Positions 23,901 through 35,273 are shown, counted from the stretch's first letter. The stretch: 64,000 nt of DNA from Dermanyssus gallinae (GCA_003439945.1 QVRM01001444.1:237588-301587); one strand, 5' to 3'. Numbers and translations: made by a program. The notes: generated by a model from the sequence alone, not told the origin.

Positions 23901-24666
23901 GGATCTAACTTTGGCGTTGCAACGAGAGTCTGGCCCCGGAGGCTCCGAGAGCATCTTCCAGGTGGATGAGCAACGGGCAAATCGTTCGCGTTGGGATAAG
24001 TCATCCCGGTTGACGATCAAGGGCACTACAAAGCCCTGTCCAAAGTGTCGGACTCCGACGGAGCGTTCAGGTAGGCTATTGTGCTCTATAGACTATGTAT
24101 ATTTTTTTTTAATATAGCAAACTATATATTTATTGTCATAGGCATACAATTATAGGGAATAAACAAAAACAGTTTCTACGGGATCTCCGGAAGCCCTACG
24201 GCTGCTAGACTATTATATATATATGTATATCCGCACCGGACACTCCACACATTCCCCGATGTGTAGACATTCCTCTTACATACGACGTATCCTAGAATCG
24301 TACCTAAAAGACCGAGCAATTATATACGAAGGCGTCAACTACGCAGTCACAGCCGGGATTCCCTAAGAAGTTCCCCAAGAAATATATATATTTGTACTCA
24401 TACACACACAGACATATGTACAGTAGCAATATGATTAAATTAGTTTGTGCTTTGCGTTTGACGTTTCCGAGAATCATATCTCGATTTAATTGCGATGTAG
24501 TTCTCGTTGCCAACCTCGGTCTCATGGTTGTTTGTCGTTGCGGTTGCTGTTCCTACTGTCAGGAGGTTGTATGCACATGCAGTGCGGTCGCTGTGATCTG
24601 GAATGGTGTTGGATCTGCCAGACAGAATGGAGTCGCGACTGCCAGGGAGCGCATTGGTTCGGATAG
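17769..24666 (+). CDS. park: Parkin, RBR-type E3 ubiquitin ligase (5' end not found), seven coding exons
   Basis: Parkin is activated by PINK1 on damaged mitochondria and ubiquitinates outer-membrane proteins. Exons: 17769-17961, 18997-19162, 21040-21186, 21898-22104, 23245-23395, 23830-24070 and 24563-24666. All junctions are GT-AG and in phase. Order seen: end of the Ubl (DQTIVHAVK), linker, RING0 (FFVYC, CATCQQGT, CQNEGCSG, FYFKCAAH), RING1 (CIACQDV ... CESSHVICLECF), IBR (FCPRPGCGAG ... FCRDCLQGAHMGPC), the REP-like segment with Trp (RSRWDKSS), and RING2 (GGCMHMQCGRCDLEWCW) with the catalytic Cys, ending HWFG. The position of human Ser65 (the PINK1 site) is Thr. Only the start and most of the Ubl are missing. 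The remainder is full length and intact. Confidence 0.95.
17962..18996 (+). other. Parkin intron containing a 105-bp minisatellite
   Basis: From GTAAGT to GTCGTGCAG. It includes TTG repeats at 18052-18069 and 18795-18810 and the 105-bp triplication at 18427-18741. Confidence 0.85.
18427..18741 (+). repeat. 105-bp tandem repeat, three near-identical copies
   Basis: The unit starts ATTGGTTCTGTTTATAATTG (third copy ATTAG) at 18427, 18532 and 18637. Each unit contains CTAATAAAC and ends ATACGTTTGCT. Only a few substitutions separate the copies, so the expansion is recent. Confidence 0.95.
18997..19162 (+). CDS. park: Parkin exon: RING0, first part
   Basis: The acceptor is CGTGCAG|AT and the donor GGGGAAT|GTACGT. 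It translates to DVRRIHFFVYCMRPCGQV then PGKLRVRCATCQQGTLLLL and CWDDVLLKGRIRG, the Zn-binding RING0/UPD domain unique to parkin. It enters and leaves in phase with its neighbours. Confidence 0.95.
19163..21039 (+). other. Parkin intron holding LINE family D remnant
   Basis: From GTACGT to GCGATCAG. Most of it is the decayed LINE listed separately. Confidence 0.8.
19340..20830 (+). mobile_element. Decayed LINE (family D) in a parkin intron
   Basis: Remnant of a reverse transcriptase: GVRQGCPLLSVFF at 20259-20297, then IADDTMVLGS (catalytic ADD motif) at 20405, now in different frames. Near 20560-20620 it has RYTNSIRDSGLLAHAK, which resembles YDNSRASGLLADARAG of the copy at 40690-41325. Many stops and shifts; no function is expected. 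Confidence 0.7.
21040..21186 (+). CDS. park: Parkin exon: RING0 end and RING1 start
   Basis: The acceptor is ACGCGATCAG|T and the donor GTCAG|GTAGGT. It reads CQNEGCSGTEAEFYFKCAAH (close to human [20 protein letters not shown]), then HVKNNFQEVPCIACQDV with the first CxxC of RING1. Confidence 0.95.
21187..21897 (+). other. Parkin intron with a SINE copy
   Basis: From GTAGGT to ATCTTGCAG. It contains SINE family 1 in reverse orientation; nothing else was recognised. Confidence 0.8.
21628..21762 (-). mobile_element. SINE family 1 (tRNA-derived), reverse copy
   Basis: Read on the minus strand it has the head CCGAGCAATATGGCTTAGTGG with an A box, the B box GGTTCGAGACCC, and the tail hairpin AAATTGG ... 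CCAATTT. It is the most diverged of the three nearly complete copies. Confidence 0.85.
21898..22104 (+). CDS. park: Parkin exon: RING1
   Basis: The acceptor is TCTTGCAG|T and the donor GATCG|GTGAGC. It reads SQVIVVFACESSHVICLECF, TYCMSRLNERKFVQ, LGYTLGCPVNCPDSLIKD and HHFRMLGTQQYDR. The remaining Zn ligands of RING1 (C, H, CxxC, C, C) are all present. Confidence 0.97.
22105..23244 (+). other. Parkin intron
   Basis: From GTGAGC to CATTTTCAG. It has open frames up to about 100 codons but no conserved motif; I see nothing in it. Confidence 0.8.
23245..23395 (+). CDS. park: Parkin exon: RING1 end and IBR start
   Basis: The acceptor is CCATTTTCAG|A and the donor TGCGGG|GTAGGT. It reads RYQRFATEDFILKAGGIFCP, RPGCGAGILLDE and KITCSRIEGQGCG. 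The IBR cysteines match human CPRPGCGAGLL. Confidence 0.96.
23396..23829 (+). other. Parkin intron
   Basis: From GTAGGT to GCGAGGTAG. AT-rich; nothing recognisable. Confidence 0.8.
23830..24070 (+). CDS. park: Parkin exon: IBR end, REP-like tether, RING2 start
   Basis: The acceptor is GGCGAGGTAG|TTT and the donor TTCAG|GTAGGC. It reads FVFCRDCLQGAHMGPCQEED, then a linker, VDEQRANRSRWDKSS, and KGTTKPCPKCRTPTERS. The Trp aligns with human W403 of the autoinhibitory REP helix. Residues CPKC open RING2. Confidence 0.95.
24071..24562 (+). other. Last parkin intron
   Basis: From GTAGGC to CTACTGTCAG. AT-rich with short TA tracts; nothing else was recognised. Confidence 0.8.
24563..24666 (+). CDS. 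park: Parkin last exon: catalytic RING2
   Basis: The acceptor is CTACTGTCAG|GA. It reads GGCMHMQCGRCDLEWCWICQ, then TEWSRDCQGAHWFG and TAG at 24664-24666. The catalytic Cys (human C431), its His and the Glu in LEWCW are present. The C-terminus HWFG is of the insect type (human HWFDV). Confidence 0.97.
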
Positions 24667-25059
24667 ACTTGAAGATCGACAACAGACGATGGCGCGTCAC
24701 TGTTCGTTGTCACGCGTTGTTCTGAGAGCCGAATGGAATCGCACGTGGACCGACGGAGCGGGCACTTTGTCAATCTCTTATGTGAAGCCGGCTGCTTTAA
24801 AATCTAGTATTGCCTGTTGAAGTTAGCTGGGAACTTGCCCGATCGTGTAAATGACCTATTTGGTATTGTCTTGTTCCGGAGGACGAACCAACGTCCTGTT
24901 TGGCGCGATTACGTGCTGCTTAGTTTGAATGTTACAGTAATAAGTTAGGTGAGGAATTTTATACAGTTAACTGGGGACGGAGCGTGTGTAGTGAAGAGTG
25001 CCCTTTATGTCTATGCGCAGCCAACTTTGCGATAGGCTGGTATTGGGTACCGTAATAAA
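24667..25059 (+). other. Parkin 3' UTR
   Basis: From the stop codon to the AATAAA at 25054-25059. No other feature was seen. Confidence 0.6.
25054..25059 (+). terminator. PolyA signal AATAAA for parkin
   Basis: First canonical hexamer after the parkin stop, 388 bp downstream; TG-rich sequence follows (CTCGCTGTGATGCTG, AATGTGTGTTTTG). Confidence 0.6.
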
Positions 25060-25216
25060 ACTCGCTGTGATGCTGCACACCTACACATACGTTTGGCTCC
25101 ACTTCAATAATGTGTGTTTTGTTTCATTCTAATACGAAACGATTTTAGTAAAGTAAATGTAATAAGCAAAACCAATTTTTTTTTTACAGAATGCAATGCA
25201 GGCACTATAATAATAC

Positions 25217-25218
<2 letters not shown>

Positions 25219-25286
<68 letters not shown>
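25219..25286. repeat. (ATT)n microsatellite
   Basis: More than 20 uninterrupted ATT units. Confidence 0.95.
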
Positions 25287-25439
25287 GTGAGGTGTACATA
25301 CATCAAAGACGTCAATTTGTCGTCATGCTACACATTTGAGTTCAAGATTTGGCTCACCGAATCGATTTGGACACACTGGCCGACATGATATCTAATGCAC
25401 GCAGGTTTAAATAGTTTACAAATACAATTTACGTCCGGT

Positions 25440-26960
25440 CCGTGAAAGTCCTGTGTCTCGCAAACAACACAATGAAACCCATGAACCGCAACGACGTATG
25501 AAGGTTGGCCAAAACCAACTTCAGAAATGCCGGTTTGCCATGTCCCGAAAGGAGAGCTCTTACCAAATTATCTGAATTCCGTAAGAAACTGACGGTGCAA
25601 TCTTCAAGCTGGATAATTTGAGAGCTGTCCCCACTGATAACTTTTGCGGATTTTCGATTGTAGTGGTTGCGATGACTGCTCTCTTAGCTCTTTGCTCGAT
25701 AGGCGCAAAGAATGATCTTCCAGTGGTTGAAATTGTTAGGCCGAGTTAAGTAAAAGAATTAACCACCTGCAGGTTTTCACTATCTAGGCATAACGCGTCG
25801 TACCGACAGAATCTGCCTCCGTTCCAAAACTCCATACAATTACAGACTTCTTGATTTTAAGTCCGACGTCGGTAACTAGTTGCTGAGAGCTGCAAGCGCT
25901 TGTTGTAAGTAAAATCTGCTTTCGCAATGCATCACGAGGTTGTTCGCATACAAAACCGGGTTCATGGATTGATGCCGTTGTTTAAGATGTGAGAGAATAT
26001 CATTTATGAGAAGAGAAAATCCCAGGGGAGCCCAGGGGACATAGATTGTCTCCTTGAGCAAATCCCGTTGTCTGCTTAACTCCCTCCCTTTCGGTAACTC
26101 AATTATTCCTGATTGTCGAGTTTTTTGCAAGACATTTTTAGGAGGCCTAGTTTATTATGCGGTACTCCTTGTATCGCCAGCTTCCTCACTAGCGTCTTTC
26201 GTGACCCGAAATCAAACACGGCTTTAAAGTCAACAACGGCGGCGTAGATGTACCGCTTCGGTCATCTGAGTGTTTCTTCGATATTCTCTTCCAGCAGCTT
26301 GCAAGCCGTCATCGTCGACCTCCAGCCCGAGACCCGTCTTGTTCCTATAGACTATACACCGTCCCGTACAGGCTTAGAACTCACCGTGAGGCACATCTTT
26401 AATGCACCGAGGGTCGTACATGTTGAGACATCTATAGACCACCCTCTTTCAAAGCATTTTCGGGCCCAACGTAACGTATCCCTTCAATTTTCCCCCTTCA
26501 ATGACGACACAATTATCATCCATGAAAATCTTTCTCACACACCCAGAGCGGTGGTTGTAGAGAACGCCAACACCGCCGCTGGCATGAACGGTACCGCTAA
26601 CACGAGTTGCGGGACAGCATGCAGCGTAAAAGTTCGACAACGTAAGGGGTTCGCCTGCCCACATTTCCGTTAGTATAGATCATCAATTGGCTGAATGGCA
26701 CTGTCGGGTAGCCAATGAAGTGAAGAAGACAAATTTTTGCAATTCCACTGAACTATGTTGATTTTTAGACGATCATCGTTTGACGGCGAGGCTTCCGTGA
26801 AGACCGGCTGTCCGGTCCCTGGAGAGCTGCAATATTGAGATCGGCAAGCGTCGGCTTCGGTGGGGTAGCGAGTAATTCTGTACAAAATCCCGCACAAAAC
26901 CCCTCTGTGTATTCCTGTCACGTGGCTTCGTTGCACCAAGCCTGAAATGTGTGAGTTGTG
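25440..26960 (-). mobile_element. Decayed LINE (family B), endonuclease plus reverse transcriptase
   Basis: Read on the minus strand, in order: an endonuclease-like start (LKINIVQWNCKNLSSS near 26770), GGVGVLYNHRS, RT motif A (AAVVDFKAVFDFGSRKTL near 26240), PWAPLGFSLLINDILS, and LYANNLVMHCES near 25940, where the usual YADD is YANN. Then GLTIS and EQRAKRAVIATTTIENPQKL. Multiple frameshifts and stops. The order identifies a non-LTR retrotransposon; the family name is not known to me. Confidence 0.75.
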
Positions 26961-27589
26961 AGGGGGGGGGTGCTCTCGTCATCGTCGGCCCCCTCTCACT
27001 GTAGGCGGATTCGTGTACGATTCTGGCTGTCGTTGTGGGCGCTCAGCATTCGCAACGGCCTGCATTGAGGTTCGCATAGTATGCAGACATTCAGTCACCG
27101 ATAACCGGTGTTAGTGGTAACTTGATGCGGAAGATGCGGAACACAGATCGTATAGCCCACGAAGGACGTAGCCTGCCGTGCTGCTATGCTGAATAGAAAT
27201 AGTAGCCCCTGTTAACTAGCAACCGTTGGACTCGCACTAAATTGATCACCTTGATGTTCTATTCACGGCAACTGACAGGTGGCGCGTCGTTTGCATGTTT
27301 CGACTGTTCACTGAATTCTGGCGCTGTCACCACGGCCATCGTCTTCACTCGGGTCTGGTTTCGTTTGGCAAGTACTCGTTTTCTCAGCTGTCTCAGCACT
27401 TTATCCCTGGCAACAATAACTGTTTTTGCATCCCACTGTGGGGCGCCTTTGTGGTCACTTGCGAGTTCACTTGATGGACTCCCTTCGAGACTGCCGGTGT
27501 TTGTAATTGCGCTGCCGTAGCGCTCCAAGAGTACTGCTGCAGGAGCTGAGCACTGGCTGACGCTATTTATAATATCAATTTATATTACA

Positions 27590-28000
27590 ATCCTGTGTAG
27601 GTGAGCGCTTTAGCTTTCAGCCTATAACAGCCCTGGTCTGCACCATTCGGCAAGCGATCCCAAAATTGAGGAGATCGCGTTGCCCCGCTGGACGTCAATA
27701 AAAAGTCTCTGACAAATTGTGCGGCTCTCTTTGCCCCAGTAGTTATCTTTAACCGTTCGCTTAATTTAGTAAGTATTCTGTCAGTCAAGGGGCCCGGTGG
27801 TCCCAAGGTTTCGAAGGCCACTGGGCTGAGGTTATGGGCTCTTGTCAGTTCGGCGTATTTGTTCATCTTGTTCTTTTCTGCTTGGGTCGCGGCGTGGCCA
27901 GCTCTAAGTGAACCGAAACCGACTATTGAGGGAGAAAGTGAGTCGGTACTGCTTAAGCGAGTTGACTTCATATTCAAGCCATCTGATCCGTCTCGCTAGA
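27590..28000 (-). mobile_element. LINE family A fragment (C-terminal part), reverse
   Basis: The minus-strand open frame has MNKYAELTRAHNLSPVAFET, LGPPGPLTDRILTKL and TGAKRAAQFVRDFLL. This matches the C-terminal domain seen at 31255-31790 and 57450-58146 ([36 protein letters not shown]). The frame is open for 130 codons but lacks the rest of the element. Confidence 0.65.
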
Positions 28001-28179
28001 TAGGTGATATAATTCATGAGTTAGCCCTGCACGTCCTGTTATTTAACACTGCCGTCAGCTGATCGAACGTGAGCCGGCCGTGAGAACTCACAGCCGGCTT
28101 TAACCACACCCGATAGAACCATCTTGCGCTCGGCTCATCTGACGATGCACACTCATCTCTAGTTCTGCAGCTGCTGTGA

Positions 28180-28469
28180 AACTATCGTCTGCATCTGTTG
28201 CATGTCAGACATAGTCCGGCTAACGGCTCTAGGCAGTACATACACTGTTCAGTATTATTCATAGTATGTGGCCGTTTATTGGGGTCAAACAAGTCCAAAC
28301 TGTCAGAATTCTCGTTGAAGCGCTGAGAGACGCCGTCGCTCTCGTTGGTTTGGGACGGGAAAGTTTGGAAGGGCTGTTTTACTGTCGGCGGGCAGGCGTG
28401 GCCTAAAGATGATATCGTCGGAGGCACGCGTCGACTCTCTGATCTCACAGCTAACGACTTCATACACAT
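28180..28469 (-). pseudogene. ORF with a partial Cys-rich (PHD-like) motif, possible retrotransposon ORF1 piece
   Basis: A minus-strand frame of 95 codons ends TEQCMYCLEPLAGLCLTCNR then CRR. The CxxC and CxxCxxC pattern resembles the start of a PHD-type zinc finger found in some LINE ORF1 proteins. Adjacent LINE fragments make a transposon origin likely. Not a confirmed gene. Confidence 0.3.
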
Positions 28470-28589
28470 ACACAGATTTGACCGACTAACCTACTGTGAA
28501 TTGAAAGGAGCCAGTTCGAGGTAACTACGCATAACGTCGTGGCCAGCTAGCCGGGCAGAGATCATATTTAATATGTCAAAAAGAAGAGC

Positions 28590-28810
28590 TGTAAAGTTCT
28601 GGCGAAGGGGATACGAGCCCGCGCAAACGAGTTGCGATTTCCGCACGGTCATGATACTATTTACGTTCAACGTGGCAGCCGTAGCTGCCTACGGCATCCA
28701 AGTAACGTGGAAACATCTTAACACTCAGCATTTATGGCAGCTGGATAGGGTGAAGGCTAGCCTCTTTAAAACGACTACTTGGCTTTCCGTCGAATTTGCT
28801 CAGTAGACGA
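28590..28810 (+). mobile_element. LINE family B fragment
   Basis: It reads AAYGIQVTWKHLNTQHLWQL then DRVKASLFKTTTWLS. It is related to the part of family B just downstream of the RT domain (EKCF ... YMKRAF at 46270-47060). It is too short and broken to encode anything. Confidence 0.55.
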
Positions 28811-29209
28811 GTATACATACTTGCCTTGTCGCCCTGGGCACGAGTTTTCTTAAACATGTCTACAATGCTCTAATAAGAGTATTTTTTGCCAGCTATGACT
28901 AACCAGAGCTAAAAGGAATCTATCTGCTCATGTCGAAATCTGCCCATGTCGAAATCTACCTACAGTGTTGACAGACGTTATCATCTATTACGTCGGTCTG
29001 TTAGGTATAGTCTGCATGAACCCAGAGGTGACTTCAAATGCCCTTGCGGCGGGCTATGCCCCCTGTAGAACTACACATTTGTGGGAAGATAAAAATACCT
29101 TTCCAAAAAATTATTATGACTTTTGATCGTCGACCACCGGCTTTAGTTCTTGGGGTATCGCTCGCACGCGATAGTTCTGAAACCCGCCTAGTTCAGAGCC
29201 TATTTCAAC

Positions 29210-29900
29210 TGTTCTAGGGTTGGCCATATTGCGGTGAACTGCTCACTCCTCAAGGCTGTTCTAACTGCGGCAATGGGATGCGACTTCGCGGAACACATCC
29301 AAGTCTTCATTTAAAGTTAGAGACTACTACGCACACTGCCCAAGGTGTTCAGGAAGTCGGCGACTGACACCCTGCCAGAGGTATGCTCAGGGGTTGCTTT
29401 GGGCAACCACAGCGCTGCCTGGCTTGGACTTGTCTCATTTGCTCCAGTCGTGTTGAGGTTACCGATAGGCTTCACGCATGCACGCTCTCTGGGTCGATGT
29501 CTATGAACCAGCCGCCGCAGCCTCGTTACGGGGAAAACATCCCGCATTTATTTGTCCACTTATCTTCGGGGCGAGGTTGTTCGCACTGAAGAAGAAAGCA
29601 AGCTCGTTCAGACCCGTTGCTTGTTCAACGGTAATACGTAGGGTTGCGGCAAAATTGACAGTGAGGTTCTCTAGAGACATCATTAGCCTGACCATTGGGT
29701 CTCGTCAGCTGGGTTTCTGCACCAAGGAGGTACTGAAATAATGGTCCACGCTACCAGGGCTTTTAAAGATTCTCGGCTCGATGCTTCCGCACTTATTAAA
29801 CTTGACTTTAAGAACGCGTTTATTGCCGTCAAGAGGAATCACTTGTTGAGAGTGGTTGGTGAGGAGGCCCCGCTATTTATCACCAACTCAAATTGACTTA
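29210..29900 (+). mobile_element. LINE family A fragment (reverse transcriptase region)
   Basis: It reads FGARLFALKKKASSFRPVAC, STVIRRVAAKLTV near 29567-29660, then ALIKLDFKNAFIAVKRNHLL near 29785. These are RT motifs (RPIA and the motif-A Asp in LDFKNAF). The frame is interrupted between 29741 and 29750. No fully conserved active site remains. Confidence 0.6.
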
Positions 29901-31254
29901 CGGTGATCCATCGCACTCGATGTTATCCTAAGCGCGGGCAAAGACCCCATCGAGGCGTCGTTTGTGGCGCTTAACCACCAGGAAATTCCATGACAACTGA
30001 TATGCGAGTACCAATAGAACGTCTATACTAACCGTTCTGTATACCCTGCGGACGCTCATAGCCATGGTTCTCTGAACTAACCACGGGGCATTGCGATTGC
30101 GTAGGAACCAACCGTTTCTGGAGGGTTCCCCGGACCGAGGCCTTTGTCCCGTCTGGCACATCTGGCGACAAAAGTTTTACATATATTGCGGAATCTTTGA
30201 TGATAAAGGCACGGGTAATCCAGTCTGACTGACCTTGGTTACATCCAAATATTTCATCAGCTTGACTAGTCTCAGTGCATGTCCTCCAATGCTATATTTC
30301 TGCTTCTTTCACACTTCTATGACCTAATTTGAGAATTGCACGCTTGTTAGCTGATAACGTCAAATCTAGAAATATGGCTCAGTCAGACCAAACTGGTTAA
30401 TTGTTTCTCGCAATTCCCTGCGCTCTTCCCGTTTCAGGCAAGACAGATTTGAGTAAATCTTTGCACAAAATAAACATGGGTGGCCCCTAAAGGGTTCTAT
30501 GTGGTTCCTCCCGGTGTGTGTCCTTCTGAAAGGGGCAATCATTATCTAGAACTTGCACGCGTCTAATGAAACACAATCATATTTTGATGAGATTTTTGAA
30601 CGTTGCATGTGCGTGCTTGGTAGATTGTGTGAGTTCTCAAGTTTGGTCGATATACCATAAGCATACGACACATATCACAAAAATCAACTCTAGATAGGTA
30701 CACATAGGTCAGTTTTATACCACAATATAGTACATTCCAGCTTATAGATGCACTGATAGCGATTCAGCGAAGTCCTGCTAACGTGTGGATAGTTGGGACA
30801 CATTTGTGTGCGCTGCCCACCGATCCCAAACACATCCGCTACACCGATCTCGCCCAATTCGACCGTTTGGTACTTGCCACATCGTGTGCTCCGTCGAGAC
30901 AACTTAATGACAACCTATGTGTGTGCGAACGCTGTACCGGTTTACAGTCCCGGAGAGGCGAAAGGAGAATTGATGCCACCATACGCCGCCACATCACCTG
31001 CCGCACTGATCGCTACTGATCTCGCCGGGTTCTTTTTGTCGAGCCAGCCTTTCTCTGCATGTTTCTGTTGAGATGTATGCGTGGGGCTGAGTACGTGTAG
31101 GCAGGCGGCGAGAGGCGCTATCGATAATCTTATTGATACTTTAGCGAAATAGACAGTGCCATTGCAATAGAGGGTACGTTATTATTAAGGCTGCTCACCG
31201 ACGGTAGGCCCTGAGAAATTCCGGCTTACTATGCTGTGGATAATACGAGCTAAC
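29901..31254. other. Unassigned stretch between LINE fragments
   Basis: Frames up to about 90 codons, for example at 30793-31071, but no recognisable domain. It is probably further degraded transposon sequence. Confidence 0.4.
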
Positions 31255-31790
31255 AGCAATAAAATACGAGTTAACACAAATACTTGCAAGATCGCTGCGG
31301 AGGGCGGGGATTCCCTGCGGGGAACCACCTGGGCTTTCAGGAGACGATGATAAGCGCCCCGACGGTATGACTTTGATACCCTTCTATAGGAGTCGTTCCC
31401 TGGTGTGGTGTGCGACGGTGACTTACTCTCTGACCCCTTCTCTGGTCGGTCCCGGCGCGTCTCGCCCGGGGACTGCCGTTTCGCGAGCTGAGACCTCAAT
31501 AATAAGAAAGTACGCGGATCTAAGTCGGGCGCACCACTTTTTGCCATTCGCGTTCGAGACGATGGGTGGCCCTGGGCCCCTCACGGTAACATTGATCTCT
31601 CGGGTTGACGGCGCGTTACAGCAGGCCACGATAGACAAGAGGGCGCACGCCTTCTTCTACCAGCGACTGTCTCTGGAGATCCAAAGAGGTAACGCGACCT
31701 CAGTGCTCGGAACTATGAGAGACTGGATGAACCCGGACCTTCGCGCCAGGGGGCGGGCAGGACTTCCTCACGGGCATGAGCGATAGAGCG
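31255..31790 (+). mobile_element. LINE family A fragment (C-terminal part)
   Basis: It reads GDDDKRPDGMTLIPF, KYADLSRAHHFLPFAFETMG and QRLSLEIQRGNATSVLGTM. This is the same module as at 57700-58146 ([26 protein letters not shown]). The frame is open for 139 codons and then ends. Confidence 0.65.
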
Positions 31791-32465
31791 GCTACGGCGC
31801 GCAGAAGGAGCAACTAGGTCGACGAGCAGCAACGTCGTGAAGCATTATATATATATTGCTCTAAATTATATTAAACAGTTAACACATTGGCAATTCCTAT
31901 GCCTCCAAAACTATAAGAAAGAATAGCATGCCAGCCGAGGCGGGTCAGGCGCGCGCTGCCGTCGACGTAGAGTCGCCGCAACTCTATCAACGTAAATAGT
32001 GAGTGGCGACGCTATACTGGTCTCCATGTCAGTTCCTTGAACAGATAAAGCCACATGGCTAGTTTGTTCGTTGACTTGAGTTGATTGTGCCATATAATGA
32101 GATGGGTGTGGTTATATATCATGATATGGATGTTATTATATAGTATGATATGGACGCTCTTATATAGGCAGCGTTCCACCTTATTGGATACGTCCACTCC
32201 TGGCTCGAGATTGGTATGCATGCTTACGTACGTACGAACAAGCAGGCAGGGAATTAGAGAATGTTTTATAATACTATTTTATAAAACCGCTAAACAAAAT
32301 ATAAAGTGAAAAATATAATATAAAGTTGTATATGACCGCCGTCTGATACTGTATCGAATTTAAGCGTAACCACGTTTAGTTGTAGCACGATAACATTGAA
32401 GACACAAATTTGAATTGCAGTATGAGTAATTTATTTATATATGTGTGTATATGTATATGTGTGTG

Positions 32466-32468
<3 letters not shown>

Positions 32469-32526
<58 letters not shown>
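32469..32526. repeat. (TA)n microsatellite
   Basis: Long TA run. Confidence 0.95.
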
Positions 32527-32529
<3 letters not shown>

Positions 32530-34366
32530 TTAGTGGGGCTTGATTATGGCTTTGAATCTTGTCCTATGGCCAATCACGTCTCAAAGGTAAAAAGTCGTAT
32601 AATTATGGCTTCTGCAAGCTGGTATTCTTGGCGTGCTGCTGCTGCGGCTGGGCATTGTTGTTAAGTCGGGGTCATATGAAGGACGTAAGTAGAGGACCGT
32701 AAAAGGAAAAAGACGGAAGACCAATGAGATAGCGACGAACGGACGGGCTGCAGCGGAGAGTGTTTAGTGCTAAGTTCAACTGCCGGCTACCGGATGCTCT
32801 GGAACGGAGCTCCGAGGACGTTCATTGCTGGCTGTCCGCAACGCAGGACCATCGTTTTTGCTCACCGTTTTATCTGCTCACAGATGTATTCGTTTACTTT
32901 TGTTGTCGTCGTCGTTGTTGTTATTGTTGTTGTTGTTGTTTGCAGTGTGGTAGTTGTTGTTTTGGTCTGGTTTGCCAAACGTCGCTGATGTCATATGTAG
33001 CAGTGAGAGTAAGAATTTGTATGGTGAAAAAGCGTTCGTTTTCTGTCGTCGAACGAACAGCTACGCAGTTCGACATTCGTGATCGGGGGTCATAGAAGGA
33101 AAGATGGCGGAAGAAGATACAGCGCGCGCAATACGAAAAGAGGTGGAGTTCGCCAGTGTGTGTATTAGCGGCACATGACTTCACTGACGTTACTGAGTCA
33201 GTAACTCAAAAGCGAGCAGAGTCCTACGTCGGCTATCGTTCTGCGCGTTATCAAGATGAGGTGAATGCTACAGTAATCGCTTCGAATTCTCAAGTAAACT
33301 TGCTTGATTTACGAAACAAAATGACAATGTAGGCAATCAAAGGTTCCTTCATGCGGGCATTCATGCCATGGTGCTTCTAGGAGGCGTTTGCTGCCCGCCA
33401 ATTTGCCACTGGTATCCACATGTCGGGTCTGCAGGCAGTGCTTCGGTAAATCTCGTCGAAATCGCGTATCCGAAAACTGGTGGAGCAGCGGCGAAAAGGG
33501 GCTGCTGTGACTGTGGGAACGATTGATGGGTATATACATGTTGATGTTCGCTAGCTATGTATTCATGATCTGTTCAACCAAACCCTGCAAAATCGTTCAA
33601 CATTACACACCACACAATTATGCCACTCTCAATCAACGTGTCCCTTAATTGGTTTGTTTCGGCAAATGTAGTTTACTAAGTCAGCTCTACACACACTGTA
33701 AGTTTAGTTCATGGTATCCATTTGTCTCGCTGAAACAGCCTGATGCATTATCACACAAACAGACAAATTAAGATTGATTGCAGTTGCGTGGGGTGGGAAG
33801 TGATCACGCATTCTAGCCACAGGACACCCACCCGGTCAGGATGCTGATGATCTGCGGGACCATAATTACTGTGTTCCCTGTTGAAAAAATAATAATAATA
33901 ATAATAATAATAATAAGTTGATGTTACTATCACTAGTAGTAATAATAAGTTATATATAATACGTTATATTGCTTAGTGGATCTATCCAACTGATATTTGT
34001 CGACATAATTCGGATCGTCAGTATGTACAGAAAACATTCGGACATGGATTAGCGAAACTGCTTCTCTATGTTGTTAGAGTCTTCGTGCCATAAATAATGT
34101 AACAATCGTAACGTGCGGGAAGGCAAAAAGAAAATAGGACAACGTTTTGGTTGATTGTGATGTGTTAAAAGTTTGTGAGTCACGACAAGAGATACTTTCG
34201 TTGGCCACCATTATAATTAAGATTCAGCTGTATTGGATGAATGACAGGTTAATGGAGCCGCTCTCTGTGTGTCGGTTATATGTCAGAGATTCTGCATAAT
34301 TGGTGTACGCGGGTCATTTGAGAGAAAACAGTGGAGGTAACAAAAGGTGCGACAAACTAAGATATA

Positions 34367-34403
<37 letters not shown>

Positions 34404-35228
34404 CGAGATATAGGAAGTGAGAGAAATGAGAGAGAGCGGGGGAGGGGAAGTCATTAACATGGAAGAAGAAGGACCGATCCACTGGGACACTTCTAGCTAC
34501 ACTCTGATGTTGCAATAGAGGATGTTTGCCTTGGCTTCATTTGCTTGAAGTCGAAACACCGAGTCGAATCGAATCGAACCTCGAGATGTCGGCAGATTGA
34601 AAGGCTGAAAGTGTTAGCTTAAGTAACTCCACGTTACGACGTGGACGACAGCGCGCCGCCATGTGTGCGCGGGTAGACGCCGTTCGATTGGTTTATGTAT
34701 TTGACGATTTTTGGGGTAACGACTACTAGTTGTATGCCTGATGCATGCCGCTTCGCTGGATGAAATTGGGACGGCGCGTAGAACTTAAAGTGGTGCGAGG
34801 TGTTTTAGAGGTGTGGTCACAGGTGCTAACCACCCCGCCCCGACAACATTGTCAAAATAGAGCACATATTGTAGAAACACACTCTAGTAAAGGCAATCAT
34901 CGATATGCTCGTCTGTGCCCGAATGATATCAGCATCGTCATCATTGTCGTCGTCGTCTTCATGATACCATGATATCATCATTCTTTATCATTCAAGCATT
35001 TGATCATTCAAGCGAGGTCTGCAACTATCGGAGGGTGATTCTGGCATAGCTGTTCTTCGAGCTTGTATGCATGTATGAATAGGTGAATGTGCCTTACAGG
35101 AATAGTAACCGTCCGTCAAAGTCGTTCACATATACATACCGTATGTGAATGCAAATGCACAGAGATATACAGACATTCACACACACACAGACATTCACAC
35201 ATATACACAATGATTCTCACGCCCAAAA

Positions 35229-35229
<1 letters not shown>

Positions 35230-35270
<41 letters not shown>
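35230..35270. repeat. (TA)n microsatellite
   Basis: TA run followed by TATGTATATATATTTG. Confidence 0.95.

Positions 35271-35273
<3 letters not shown>

Noticed and set aside
25191..25388. Frame with a long poly-Tyr run
   Set aside because: Translation of an (ATT)n microsatellite. The many Tyr/Ile-repeat frames elsewhere are likewise TA microsatellites.
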